From Methylobacterium radiotolerans JCM 2831 (GTDB taxonomy: Bacteria; Pseudomonadota; Alphaproteobacteria; Rhizobiales; Beijerinckiaceae): 64,000 bases of DNA. Positions 36,785 through 45,379 of the stretch are shown here, piece by piece (position 1 is the first letter of the stretch; every line of letters starts with the position of its first letter). The stretch spans positions 992,001 through 1,056,000 of the forward strand of contig NC_010505.1 of NCBI RefSeq assembly GCF_000019725.1, written 5' to 3'. The position numbers were made by a program, and so were the translations under genes. The notes beneath the pieces are model-generated. The model saw nothing but the letters and a program-made list of their open reading frames with translations. It had not been told where the DNA came from and made no database searches.

Positions 36785-37627
36785 TCAACCCAGGAAGTCG
36801 GAGAACCCGCCGCGGGCCGCGCCCGACGCGCCGGCGGCCGACAGGGACGCGGGGGCGATCAGCGCGTCCCGCTCGTCGGCGTAGCGGTAGCCCGGCGCCT
36901 CGCCGGGGAAGCCGCCGGCGGTGGCCGGGTGGGTGTAGAGCTCGGTCAGCCCGTCCGGGAGTTCGGCCAGCAGAGCCGCGACGCGGGCGGGCGTCATCGC
37001 ACCGGACCACGCGAGGCCGAGGGTGCGGTCGGGGATCAGCAGCCCGGCCTGCCGGGCGCGGACGGCGAGCAGCGCCGCCCAGGGGGCGATGTCGAGGGCC
37101 GGCCGTGGCCGGGCACCGGGCTCGGCGCGGCGCAGGATCTCCCGCGGCTCCCGGGGTACCCGCAGGGCGCGCATCCCGAAGTCGCGGCCGATGCGCAGCA
37201 CCGCCCCGGCGATCAGCGGGTGGACGTGGAAGTGCTTGTGGGCGTTGACGTGGTCCAGCGGCAGGCCGGTCGCCCGGTAGGCCTCGAACTGCGCGCGGAT
37301 CTCCGCGGCGAGCTGGCGCCGGGCCGCGGGCCTGCGGGCGAAGTCGAGGCCGAGGCGGGCCATGTCGGCGCGCATCAGGCCGGCCGCGTCGGTCAGGTCG
37401 GGCAGTTCGGCGGCCGGCAGGGTCGGCCACGCCTCCACGAGGACGAGGTGCAGCCCGACGCGCAGGGACGGCAGCCGTTTGGCCCGGGCCACCGCGTCGG
37501 CGGCGGCCGGCGCCGAGACCATCAGGCTCGCCGCCGTGAGGATCCCGTCGCGATGCGCCTGCTCGACGGCCTCGTTGACCTCGGGGCTCAACCCGAAATC
37601 ATCCGCGGTGACGACCAGACGCTTCAC
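36785..37627 (-). CDS. hpnK: Hopanoid deacetylase HpnK (YdjC family)
   Basis: 280 residues from the GTG at 37627, preceded by GAGG; the longer frame to 37696 runs through a repeat element. The YdjC polysaccharide-deacetylase-like fold begins VKRLVVTADDFGLSPEVN, with metal-site residues in TADDFG (about 7-12) and HVNAHKHFHVHP (about 118-129). HpnK removes the acetyl group from N-acetylglucosaminyl-bacteriohopanetetrol made by HpnI. It follows hpnJ after three small hairpins. Confidence 0.92.
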   Translation of the reverse strand: MKRLVVTADDFGLSPEVNEAVEQAHRDGILTAASLMVSAPAAADAVARAKRLPSLRVGLHLVLVEAWPTLPAAELPDLTDAAGLMRADMARLGLDFARRPAARRQLAAEIRAQFEAYRATGLPLDHVNAHKHFHVHPLIAGAVLRIGRDFGMRALRVPREPREILRRAEPGARPRPALDIAPWAALLAVRARQAGLLIPDRTLGLAWSGAMTPARVAALLAELPDGLTELYTHPATAGGFPGEAPGYRYADERDALIAPASLSAAGASGAARGGFSDFLG

Positions 37628-37655
37628 GCAAACCTCGTAACGGGTATCGACGGGT

Positions 37656-37721
37656 CCAGGGCGGAGCCCTGGAAGAGGTGCGGGGCTCTGCCCCACACCC
37701 CGCCGGGGCCGCAGGCCCCGG
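37656..37721. repeat. Three consecutive 3-base-loop hairpins between hpnJ and hpnK
   Basis: Stems CCAGGGC-GGA-GCCCTGG (37656-37672), GGGGC-TCT-GCCCC (37682-37694) and CCGGGGCC-GCA-GGCCCCGG (37703-37721). They look like an intergenic palindromic repeat element of the kind scattered through Methylobacterium genomes. Lying inside the hpn transcript, they could set RNA stability or lower hpnK expression. Confidence 0.6.
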
Positions 37722-37730
37722 ACCCCGGAC

Positions 37731-39164
37731 TTACGCCGCCTTGGCGGTGCCCTGACGCTCCTTGAGGAAGCGGTAGAACTCGACGCCCTCGCGCAGGCGC
37801 CGCTTCATCATGTCGGGCGAGCGCACCATCTCGCTGACGATCGAGGCGATCTTCGGAGCCCGGAAGTAGAACTTCTTGTAGAACTCCTCGACCGAGGTGA
37901 AGATCTCGGTGTGCGAGAGGTGCGGGTAGTGCAGCGGCGCGACCTGCACGCCGTTCTCGTCGACGAGCTCGGCGTTCTCGATGTCGAGCCAGCCGTTCTC
38001 CACCGCCTGCTTGTACAGGAAGGTGCCGGGGTAGGGGGCCGCCAGCGAGACCTGGATCGTGTGCGGGTTGATCCGCTTGGCGAAGGCGATCGTCTCCTGG
38101 ATCGTCTCCTTCGTCTCGCCCGGCAGGCCGAGGATGAAGGTGCCGTGGATGGCGATGCCCAGGTCGTGGCAGTCCTTCGTGAACTTCTCGGCGACCTCGA
38201 CCCGCATACCCTTCTTGATGTTGTGCAGGATCTGCTGGTTGCCGGACTCGTAGCCGACCAGCAGCAGGCGCAGGCCGTTCTCCTTGAGCACCTTCAGGGT
38301 CTCGCGCGGCACGTTCGCCTTGGCGTTGCACGACCACGTGACGCCCAGCTTGCCGAGCTCGCGGGCGATCTCCTCCGCGCGCGGCAGGTTGTCGGTGAAG
38401 GTGTCGTCGTCGAAGAAGAACTCCTTGGTCTGCGGGAACTCCTTCAGGCAGTACTTGATCTCCTCGATCACGTGCGCGACCGAGCGGGTGCGGTAGGTGT
38501 GGCCGCCGACCGTCTGCGGCCAGAGGCAGAAGGTGCAGCGGCTCTTGCAGCCCCGGCCGGAGTAGAACGAGATGTACGGGTGCTTCAGGTACCCGATGAA
38601 GTACTTCTCCATCTCCAGGTCGCGCTTGTAGACGCTGGTGACGAAGGGCAGCTGATCCATGTCGGTCATGATCTCGCGGTCCTCGTTGTGGACCACGACA
38701 CCGTTGGCGTCGCGATAGGACAGCCCCTTGATCTCCGACATCGGGACGCCCTCGGCGACTTCCTTGACGGTGAAGTCGAACTCGTTGCGGGCGCAGAAAT
38801 CGACCACCGGGGCCTGGGCCATCGCGCCGGCGGCGTCGACCGCGACCTTGGCGCCGATCAGGCCGGCGATGAGCTTCGGGTTGGCGGCCTTGAGCGCCTC
38901 GATCGTCTTCACGTCGGACTTGAACGACGGCACCGAGGTGTGGAGCACGACGAGGTCGAAGTCGTTGGCCTGGGCCACGATCTCGGCGAGCTTGATGTTG
39001 TGCGGCGGCGCGTCGATCAGCTTCGAGTTCGGCACCAGGGCGGCCGGCTGGGCCAGCCAGGTCGGGTACCAGAACGACTTGATCTCGCGCTTGGCTTGGT
39101 AACGGGAGCCGGCACCGCCGTCGAAACCGTCGAAGGTGGGGGCCTGGAGGAAGAGCGTGCGCAT
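37731..39164 (-). CDS. hpnJ: Hopanoid cyclitol-ether-forming radical SAM protein HpnJ
   Basis: 477 residues from the ATG at 39164 (a TTG at 39173 is the alternative). An N-terminal B12-binding-like domain is followed by a radical SAM core with Cys206, Cys210 and Cys213 (GCKSRCTFC), then LVGYESGNQQILHNIKKG. HpnJ contracts the glucosamine ring on bacteriohopanetetrol to the cyclitol ether. It lies between hpnI and hpnK, matching their pathway order HpnI-HpnK-HpnJ. Confidence 0.94.
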   Translation of the reverse strand: MRTLFLQAPTFDGFDGGAGSRYQAKREIKSFWYPTWLAQPAALVPNSKLIDAPPHNIKLAEIVAQANDFDLVVLHTSVPSFKSDVKTIEALKAANPKLIAGLIGAKVAVDAAGAMAQAPVVDFCARNEFDFTVKEVAEGVPMSEIKGLSYRDANGVVVHNEDREIMTDMDQLPFVTSVYKRDLEMEKYFIGYLKHPYISFYSGRGCKSRCTFCLWPQTVGGHTYRTRSVAHVIEEIKYCLKEFPQTKEFFFDDDTFTDNLPRAEEIARELGKLGVTWSCNAKANVPRETLKVLKENGLRLLLVGYESGNQQILHNIKKGMRVEVAEKFTKDCHDLGIAIHGTFILGLPGETKETIQETIAFAKRINPHTIQVSLAAPYPGTFLYKQAVENGWLDIENAELVDENGVQVAPLHYPHLSHTEIFTSVEEFYKKFYFRAPKIASIVSEMVRSPDMMKRRLREGVEFYRFLKERQGTAKAA

Positions 39165-39221
39165 GGGGTTCAAGGCCTCAGGGCAATGCCGGGGGGAGGG
39201 CGGAGGACGAGGGAGCCGGGT

Positions 39222-40430
39222 TCAGCGGAGCGGCGCGCCGGCATCGCGGCCGAGTTCGGCGTCCGGGATCAGGGTGCCATCCGCAACCACGTGATAATCG
39301 TGACCTTTCCATGTCACCGCCCCCGACACGAAGGCCCAGGAGAAGTTCAGGAAGGAGAGGATGTCGCGGATCGGCAACAGTCCGTAGGGGTGCGGGGCGA
39401 GGCCGAAGGCCCGCTCCAGCTGCCGGCAGAGCAGCACGCGGCTCGCCAGCGCCGCGGCGGCGACCCAGAGCGCGCCGGTCCCGGCGCCGGGCAGGAGCGC
39501 GCCCAGCAGGGCGAGGGGAAAGGCGTGGGTGACGATCGAGCCGGCGTAGCCGGCCGGGTCGACGGTGCGGATCGTCCGGTTCCAGCGCAGCTCGTGCCGC
39601 CACAGCCCGGAGAGATCGGTGTCGACGCTGGTGTGGCCGATCGTGAAGCTCGGGATCACCACGCGGCCGCCGAGTCCGCGCAGGGCCGCGCCGATGGCGT
39701 AGTCGTCCGCCAGATCGTTGCGGAAGGTTCGGAAGCCGCCGACCGCCTCCAGGCTCGCCCGGGTGAAGGCCACGGTGGAGCCGAAGCAGGGCTTCGCCAG
39801 CCCGAGGCTCAGGCCCATCACCACGTTGGGCAGGAAGTGGGTGTCGATCGCGAGCGTCGAGAGCTGATCGTACAGGCCCCGGAAGGCCGGGACGCCGTGG
39901 TACAGGCAGGTCACGCCGGTGACGCCGTCCTGCGACAGCTCCGCGACGAGGCGCTCCAGGTAGTCGGGGCCGACCACCATGTCGCTGTCGGCCAGCACCA
40001 CCACGTCGTGGGCGATGGCCTCGGCCATGTTGATCAGGTTCGAGACCTTGCGGTTCGATCCGTGCTGCCGGCCGTCGATCACGAGGTCGATGCGGGCCTC
40101 CGGATAGGCCTGCTGCAGGCGCTCGATCACGCCGATCGCGGGATCGGTGGGCTTCTGGACGCCGAACACGACCTGGACCGGCCCGGCGTAGTCCTGGCGC
40201 AGAACGGTCTCGAGATTCGCGTAGAGGTTGGGCTCGAGGCCGCAGAGCGGCTTCAGCACGGTCACGGAGGGCCGCGGGGCTCCCCCGGGGAGCGCCGGCG
40301 GGCGTCGGCCCGCGTAGCGGCCCGCGCAGATGGCGGCGGCCAGCCCGTAGACGCAGCCCGCCGCCGCCAGGATCAGGCAGAGCAGCGAGAGCCACGAGAG
40401 GCCGTGCAGCGCCAGGGAGGAGACATCCAT
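39222..40430 (-). CDS. hpnI: Hopanoid glycosyltransferase HpnI
   Basis: 402 residues from the ATG at 40430; upstream frame is the shadow of hpnM. A type-2 glycosyltransferase domain follows one N-terminal helix: VTVLKPLCGLEPNLYANLE, the metal-binding DSDM, and the ELRWNRTIR (Q/RxxRW-like) motif, then C-terminal membrane helices. HpnI attaches N-acetylglucosamine to bacteriohopanetetrol. It is 86 bases downstream of hpnM. Confidence 0.93.
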   Translation of the reverse strand: MDVSSLALHGLSWLSLLCLILAAAGCVYGLAAAICAGRYAGRRPPALPGGAPRPSVTVLKPLCGLEPNLYANLETVLRQDYAGPVQVVFGVQKPTDPAIGVIERLQQAYPEARIDLVIDGRQHGSNRKVSNLINMAEAIAHDVVVLADSDMVVGPDYLERLVAELSQDGVTGVTCLYHGVPAFRGLYDQLSTLAIDTHFLPNVVMGLSLGLAKPCFGSTVAFTRASLEAVGGFRTFRNDLADDYAIGAALRGLGGRVVIPSFTIGHTSVDTDLSGLWRHELRWNRTIRTVDPAGYAGSIVTHAFPLALLGALLPGAGTGALWVAAAALASRVLLCRQLERAFGLAPHPYGLLPIRDILSFLNFSWAFVSGAVTWKGHDYHVVADGTLIPDAELGRDAGAPLR

Positions 40431-40516
40431 CCGGTCGGGTCCGTGCGGTCGTCCGGCCGCCGAGGCGGCGATGGCCGCGAGCGGCCGGTTCAGGTCGGCG
40501 CTGGCGCCGGCGATCC

Positions 40517-41140
40517 TCAGGGGGTCGGCTTGGCCGCGAGCATGCCGTCGGTCCGCGCCCGGAGGAACTTCACGACGCCGTCGGCGCCCCCGGACTTCAG
40601 CGGCGCCGACAGGGCGTTCCGCTGCGCGGCGATCTCGCTGACGTCGCCGTTGAGCAGGACGTCCTGGATGCGGTTGTCGGCGTTGACGACGAAGTCCACG
40701 GCCGAATCGTCGCCGTCCGCGGCGGTGACGCGGGTCGGCACCACGCGCTGGGCGCCCCGCTCCTCGACCTTCGGGGTCACGTCGAACTTGCCGCCGGCGG
40801 CGCGGGCCAGCCGGTTGGCGTAGGTCACGGTCAGGCTGCGCTTGAACGCGTCGATCACCGCCGCCTGCTGCTCGGGGGTGAAGCTCGACCATTTCGAGCC
40901 CACCGCGATGCGGGTCATGGCGGGGAAGTCGAACGCCTTGTCGAGCGCGGGGCCGACGGCCTCGACCCGGGCCGGCAGGGGGCCGGGCCCGTCCTTCAGC
41001 GCGGCCGAGAAGGCGGCGTAGAGGTCGCGCACGGTCTGAACGGCCGGATCGTCCGCGGCCCGTGACGGGGCCGGGACGAGCAGGGTCAGGGCCAGGGGTG
41101 CGGCGACGAGGGCGGCCGCGAGCCGGCGGGTCAGGCGCAC
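40517..41140 (-). CDS. hpnM: Hopanoid-associated MlaC/Ttg2D-like periplasmic protein HpnM
   Basis: 207 residues from the GTG at 41140, with GAGGAG 8 bases upstream. The signal peptide ends near PSRA/AD (about residue 25). The MlaC-like lipid-binding domain includes DKAFDFPAMTRIAVGSKW and the strand pattern YANRLARAAGGKFDV. HpnM is thought to chaperone hopanoids through the periplasm with HpnN. Its start overlaps the hpnL stop by 10 bases, indicating tight coupling. Confidence 0.92.
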   Translation of the reverse strand: MRLTRRLAAALVAAPLALTLLVPAPSRAADDPAVQTVRDLYAAFSAALKDGPGPLPARVEAVGPALDKAFDFPAMTRIAVGSKWSSFTPEQQAAVIDAFKRSLTVTYANRLARAAGGKFDVTPKVEERGAQRVVPTRVTAADGDDSAVDFVVNADNRIQDVLLNGDVSEIAAQRNALSAPLKSGGADGVVKFLRARTDGMLAAKPTP

Positions 41141-42243
41141 TTCTTCAACTCCTCGCCGTCGCCGAGCCGCGCCCCCATGCGCGGCGGGGCGTAGCTGTAG
41201 AACGGGCCGAGGGTGGCGGGCTGCGCGACCCTCTTGGCCTTGCGCCCGGCCTCCGGCTCCGGCTCGCGCGCCTCTTCCTCGGGCGCCTCGGACCGGAGCC
41301 TGGACTCGATCCGGTGCCAGAGCAGGAGGCTCGGGAGCCCGACGCCGAGATCGGCGAAGCGCTTGACCAGCGAGAGGGCGAGCGCCGCCTCGGCCGGGAT
41401 ATCGAACAGGCCGCACAGGGCGATCAGGCCGCCCTCCTGCGCGCCCAGGGCGCCGGGCACCGCGAAGGCCGCGCCGCGCACGGCCTGGGCGAGGCTCTCG
41501 ATCATGAGCGCCTGCGCGAAGTCGATCGGGTAGCCCATGAACCGCAGGCAGACATAGACCTCGAGCGTGCCGATCACCCAGCCAACGAGGTGGACCGCGA
41601 GAGCCGCCGCGAAGCGCCCGTGGTTGCCGTAGAGCCGGCGCAGGCTGTCGTAGAGCTGGTCGATGGCGCCGAAGGCGCGCCACTCGCGCCCGGAGGCGAA
41701 GCGGCTGAGCAGGGCCTGGATCAGGCGGTGACCGGCCCGGCGCTGGATCAGGTAGAACGCGCCGAGGGCCGGGACCGCCAGGGCCAGCCCGCCCTCGACC
41801 GTGTGGGCGATCGGCCCGTCGCCGGAGATCAGGACCAGCAGGGCGAGTCCGGCCACCGTGAACAGGAGCTGCGTCAGCGCCTGGGTCATCAGGTCGACGA
41901 ACATGCTGGCGCCCGCGAGCGCGCCCGGGACGTTGCGCTTCGACAGCAGGCGGGCGCCGACGAAGTCACCGCCGACGGTGGCGACCGGCAGCAGCGTGTT
42001 GATGCCCTCGCGGACGAAGCGGAGCGAGACGCAGTCGGCGAGCTTGGTCGCGCCGGCGGGGAACACGACGTACCAGCCGAGTCCCGCCCAGGCGACGGCC
42101 ACGAGGCGCGCCAGCACCACGAGGGCGGCGCCCCAGCCGGCGCTCACGACGGCGGCCGACACGTCCTCCAGGCCGGAGGACATGAACAGGCCGACGACCG
42201 TGCACAGACCGGCGATCGAGGCCAAGGTCGTCAGGCGCTTCAT
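41131..42243 (-). CDS. hpnL: Hopanoid-associated membrane protein HpnL
   Basis: 370 residues with about eight hydrophobic helices and the lysylphosphatidylglycerol-synthase-type membrane fold. LRFVREGINTLLPVATVGGDFVGARLL near 75-100 and PGALGAQEGGLIAL near 255 are the family motifs. It has a charged C-terminal tail. HpnL is a conserved member of hopanoid clusters, possibly a lipid flippase. It heads the hpnL-M-I-J-K run and is divergent from the amidinotransferase gene with 210 bases between. Confidence 0.92.
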   Translation of the reverse strand: MKRLTTLASIAGLCTVVGLFMSSGLEDVSAAVVSAGWGAALVVLARLVAVAWAGLGWYVVFPAGATKLADCVSLRFVREGINTLLPVATVGGDFVGARLLSKRNVPGALAGASMFVDLMTQALTQLLFTVAGLALLVLISGDGPIAHTVEGGLALAVPALGAFYLIQRRAGHRLIQALLSRFASGREWRAFGAIDQLYDSLRRLYGNHGRFAAALAVHLVGWVIGTLEVYVCLRFMGYPIDFAQALMIESLAQAVRGAAFAVPGALGAQEGGLIALCGLFDIPAEAALALSLVKRFADLGVGLPSLLLWHRIESRLRSEAPEEEAREPEPEAGRKAKRVAQPATLGPFYSYAPPRMGARLGDGEELKKCA

Positions 42244-42453
42244 TGTCGTCTTTCAAGCTCGCGTAAGGCTTGATGCGGGAAATCGGTCACGGTCGCGGCA
42301 GAAATAGGTCCGCCGGGCCGGGAACGTTTCTGTCACGTTGCAGCACGGATTAGCGGTGTCTATCACCCGTTTGACACACCGGGGGCCAAAGCGGCGGCCG
42401 GGCCGAGAAGCCCGCGCAGAAGGCCGCGGCACGTCGCAGAAGGGGCACACGTC

Positions 42454-43629
42454 ATGGAGCGCGAATCACCGATCACGGCCCTGGAGGCCGTGACCGACGA
42501 CACGCATGCGGGCGGCTTTCCGGGCGGGACCGGACCCGGCGTGCCGGCTCCGCAGTCGCCGGTGATGGCCTGGAACGAGTGGGATCCGCTGGAGGAGGTG
42601 ATCGTCGGCTCGCTCGACGGCGCCACGATCCCGACCCACCACCTGACGGTGATCTTCAACCTGCCGCGCGCCGCGCAGCCGTTCTACCGGCTGGCGAGCG
42701 GCTGGAAGTATCCGAAGTTCATGAAGAAGCTCGCCCAGGCCGAGCTCGACAACTTCATCACCATCCTGGCCGGCGAGGGCGTGAAGGTCCGCCGCCCCGA
42801 CGCGGTGGATTTCTCCAAGAAGTTCAAGGCGCCGCGCTGGTCCTCCCGCGGCTTCTGCGTCGCCTGCCCGCGCGACCCGTACCTCGTCATCGGCGACGAG
42901 ATCATCGAGAGCCCGATGTGCTGGCGCTCGCGCTACTTCGAGGGCGACGCCTACCGGTCGCTGTTCAAGGAGTACTTCCGCGCCGGCGCCCGCTGGACCT
43001 CCGCGCCGCGCCCGCAGCTGACCGACGACCTCTACAACTACGATTACCGGGTGCCGAACCTGAAGGCCGGCGAGCCCATGCAGTTCACGGTCAACGAGTT
43101 CGAGCCGGTCTTCGACGCCGCCGACTTCGTCCGCTGCGGCCGCGACCTGTTCGTCACCCGCTCCAACGTGACCAACCTGATGGGCATCGAGTGGCTGCGC
43201 CGCCACCTCGGCCCGGGCTTCCGCATCCACGAGATCGAGAGCCGCTGCCCGCAGCCGATGCACATCGATTCGTCGTTCATGCCGCTGGCGCCCGGCAAGG
43301 TGCTGGTGAACCCGGACTACGTCGACGTCGAGAAGCTGCCGGCCGTGCTCAAGAAGTGGGACGTGCTGATCGCCCCGCGCCCCGACCCGGTCGAGGGCTT
43401 CATGAGCAAGATCTCGATGTGCTCGCCCTGGACCTCGATCAACGTCCTGGCGATCACCGAGAAGAAGATCGTCGTCGACCAGAGCCAGCCGACGCTGATC
43501 AAGGCGCTCAAGGACTGGGGCTTCGACCCGATCCCGGCGCCGTTCCTCAGCTACGGCCCGTTCGGCGGCTCGTTCCACTGCGCGACCCTCGACGTCCGCC
43601 GCCGGGGCGTGCTGAAGTCGTACTTCTAG
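42454..43629 (+). CDS. Amidinotransferase (glycine/inosamine-phosphate amidinotransferase family)
   Basis: 391 residues, ATG after AAGGGG. The five-fold pseudo-symmetric guanidino-enzyme fold is visible. The catalytic nucleophile is Cys376 (GGSFHCATLDVRR), with His270 (PMHIDSSF) and an Asp near 221-224 (VFDAADFVRCGRD) completing the triad as in arginine:glycine and StrB-type amidinotransferases. It would move the amidino group of arginine to a primary amine. Placed divergent from hpnL next to hpnI/J/K, it probably acts on the amino group of glucosaminyl-BHT or the BHT cyclitol ether, giving the guanidine-substituted hopanoids known from Methylobacterium. The enzyme family is certain; the substrate is inference. 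Confidence 0.9.
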   Translation: MERESPITALEAVTDDTHAGGFPGGTGPGVPAPQSPVMAWNEWDPLEEVIVGSLDGATIPTHHLTVIFNLPRAAQPFYRLASGWKYPKFMKKLAQAELDNFITILAGEGVKVRRPDAVDFSKKFKAPRWSSRGFCVACPRDPYLVIGDEIIESPMCWRSRYFEGDAYRSLFKEYFRAGARWTSAPRPQLTDDLYNYDYRVPNLKAGEPMQFTVNEFEPVFDAADFVRCGRDLFVTRSNVTNLMGIEWLRRHLGPGFRIHEIESRCPQPMHIDSSFMPLAPGKVLVNPDYVDVEKLPAVLKKWDVLIAPRPDPVEGFMSKISMCSPWTSINVLAITEKKIVVDQSQPTLIKALKDWGFDPIPAPFLSYGPFGGSFHCATLDVRRRGVLKSYF

Positions 43630-43639
43630 GACCGGCCCG

Positions 43640-43678
43640 CCGTCGTCCCGGGGCGCCGCGAGCGCCCCGGGACGACGG
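43640..43678. terminator. Bidirectional terminator after the amidinotransferase gene
   Basis: Perfect 17-bp stem (CCGTCGTCCCGGGGCGC, 43640-43656; loop CGCGA; complement 43662-43678) between converging genes. It has no U tract, but the stem is extremely stable. Confidence 0.8.
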
Positions 43679-43695
43679 GCGACGTCGCGCGGCGC

Positions 43696-44715
43696 CTACC
43701 GCGCCGCGATGCCCGCGATCAGCGCCGCGTTGAACCCGTCCGGGTCGGACATCTGCGGCGCGTGGCCGAGATCCGGGAACTCCACGAGCCGCGCGCCCGG
43801 GATGGCCCTGGCGGCCGCCTTGCCGAGTTCGGGATAGTTGCCGAGGCTCGCCCGCACCTCCGGCGGCGCGAGGTCCTTGCCGATCGCCGTGTTGTCCTTC
43901 TGGCCGATCAGGAGCAGCGTCGGCACCGCGATCTGCGGGAACCGGTAGACCACCGGCTCGGTGAGGATCATGTCGTAGAGCAGCGCCGAGTCCCAGGCGA
44001 CCGCCTCCTTGCCGGGGCCGCCGTTGAGGCCCGCCAGCATCGTGACCCAGGGCTCGTAGCGGGGCTCCCAGGCGCCGGCGTAGTAGGTCGCCGTCTCGTA
44101 GGCCCGGATCGAGGCCGCCGTCACCTTCAGCTCGCGCTGGTACCATTGCTCGACCGAGGTCGGCGGCACGCCCTTGGCGGCCCAGTCCTCCAGGCCGATC
44201 GGGTTGACCAGCACGAGCTGCTCCACCGCCTTCGGGTAGAGCAGGGCGTAGTGGGCGGCCAGCATGCCGCCCGTGGAGTGGCCGACCAGGATCGGGCGCT
44301 CGATCCCGAGCTTGGCCAGGAGCGCGTGGGTGTTCTCGGCGAGTTGCCGGAAGGTGAACTGGTAGGCCGCCGGCTTGCTCGACTTGCAGAAGCCGATCTG
44401 GTCCGGCGCGATCACCCGGTACCCGGCCGCGCTGAGCGCCCGGATCTGGCTCTCCCAGGTGGCGGCGCAGAAGTTCTTGCCGTGCAGCAGCACCGCGGTC
44501 CGGCCGTTCGGCGTCGCCGGGCGGACATCGAGATAGGCCATCTGCAGCGGCTGGCGCTGCGACGTGAACAGGAACCGCTCCACCGGGAACGGGTAGGCGA
44601 AGCCCTCGAGTTCCGGCCCGTAGGTCGGCTGCGGCAGCGGCTCGGCGGAAGCGGGTCCCGCCGGCAGCAGGGCCAGCGGGGCCAGCAGGACGGAGGCGAG
44701 GAGGTTTCGGAGCAT
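43696..44715 (-). CDS. Secreted alpha/beta hydrolase
   Basis: 339 residues. A signal peptide (about 1-24, ending ASA/EP) precedes an alpha/beta-hydrolase domain with the oxyanion motif HGKNFCAATW near 78-87 and the nucleophile elbow GHSTGG near 146-151. A C-terminal DLGHAPQ supplies the catalytic His. It is a periplasmic esterase or epoxide-hydrolase-like enzyme with no predictable substrate. It converges with the amidinotransferase gene; a functional link is not implied. Confidence 0.87.
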   Translation of the reverse strand: MLRNLLASVLLAPLALLPAGPASAEPLPQPTYGPELEGFAYPFPVERFLFTSQRQPLQMAYLDVRPATPNGRTAVLLHGKNFCAATWESQIRALSAAGYRVIAPDQIGFCKSSKPAAYQFTFRQLAENTHALLAKLGIERPILVGHSTGGMLAAHYALLYPKAVEQLVLVNPIGLEDWAAKGVPPTSVEQWYQRELKVTAASIRAYETATYYAGAWEPRYEPWVTMLAGLNGGPGKEAVAWDSALLYDMILTEPVVYRFPQIAVPTLLLIGQKDNTAIGKDLAPPEVRASLGNYPELGKAAARAIPGARLVEFPDLGHAPQMSDPDGFNAALIAGIAAR

Positions 44716-44880
44716 GGCCGCGTCGGAGCCTGGTCTGCGAGCGGCGTGCGGCGCCGCGCCGCCCGCTCAGATCGGTCATCCGGGCGCCCCTGTCCACGCC
44801 CCGCGGAGCGCCGCGGCTTCGCGCCCGCCGCGGCGCGCGCTATCTCCCGGGGGCGACCGTCTCTCGCCGCGGATGTCCCG

Positions 44881-45369
44881 ATGCTGCGCCTCACCACCCT
44901 GACCGCCCTCGCCGGCGCGCTCCTCCTCGGGCCCGCCCCGGCCCGGGCGGCGGATGCCTGCGACGCCCTGGCCGCGCGGGTGATCCGCACCACCGGCGCC
45001 TCCCTGGCCGGCCGGGCCGGGCCCGTCGCGGTGTTCCGGGCGCAGGATGCCGAGCGGCTGAGCCTCGACTGCCGCGCCCCGGCCCGGATCACCGTGGCCT
45101 CCCGCGACCGCGAGCCGGCGCCGGCCTACTTCGTCCTGATCGGCCGCGCCGCGCAGGCGCTCGCCGGGGCGGACGCCGCCGTGATCGAGGTGCTGGCGCT
45201 CAACCTTCACCAGGCCAGCCTGCTGGCGGATGCCCCGCGCCGGGGCGGCGCCGGCCGGATCCTGATGCTGTGCGAGACCGGCCCGCGCACCGACGCCCTC
45301 CGGGACGACCGCACGGTCTGCCGGGTCGCGCCCCGGCCCGGGCTTTCGCGGATCCGCCGCGCGGGCTAG
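44881..45369 (+). CDS. Secreted hypothetical protein upstream of kdsA
   Basis: 162 residues from the ATG at 44881. A clear signal peptide ends near ARA/AD (residue 23). The mature part has four cysteines (CDAL, DCRA, LCET, VCRV), fitting two disulfides in the periplasm. I do not recognise the family. It ends 10 bases before kdsA and is probably co-transcribed with it. Confidence 0.75.
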   Translation: MLRLTTLTALAGALLLGPAPARAADACDALAARVIRTTGASLAGRAGPVAVFRAQDAERLSLDCRAPARITVASRDREPAPAYFVLIGRAAQALAGADAAVIEVLALNLHQASLLADAPRRGGAGRILMLCETGPRTDALRDDRTVCRVAPRPGLSRIRRAG

Positions 45370-45379
45370 ACGGGCCGGC

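Noticed and set aside
42321-42340. GGAAC near 42321 as an EcfG promoter upstream of the amidinotransferase
   Set aside because: The nearest CGTT is only about 10 bases away and no CGTT or GTT lies at 16-17 bases, so the spacing is wrong.
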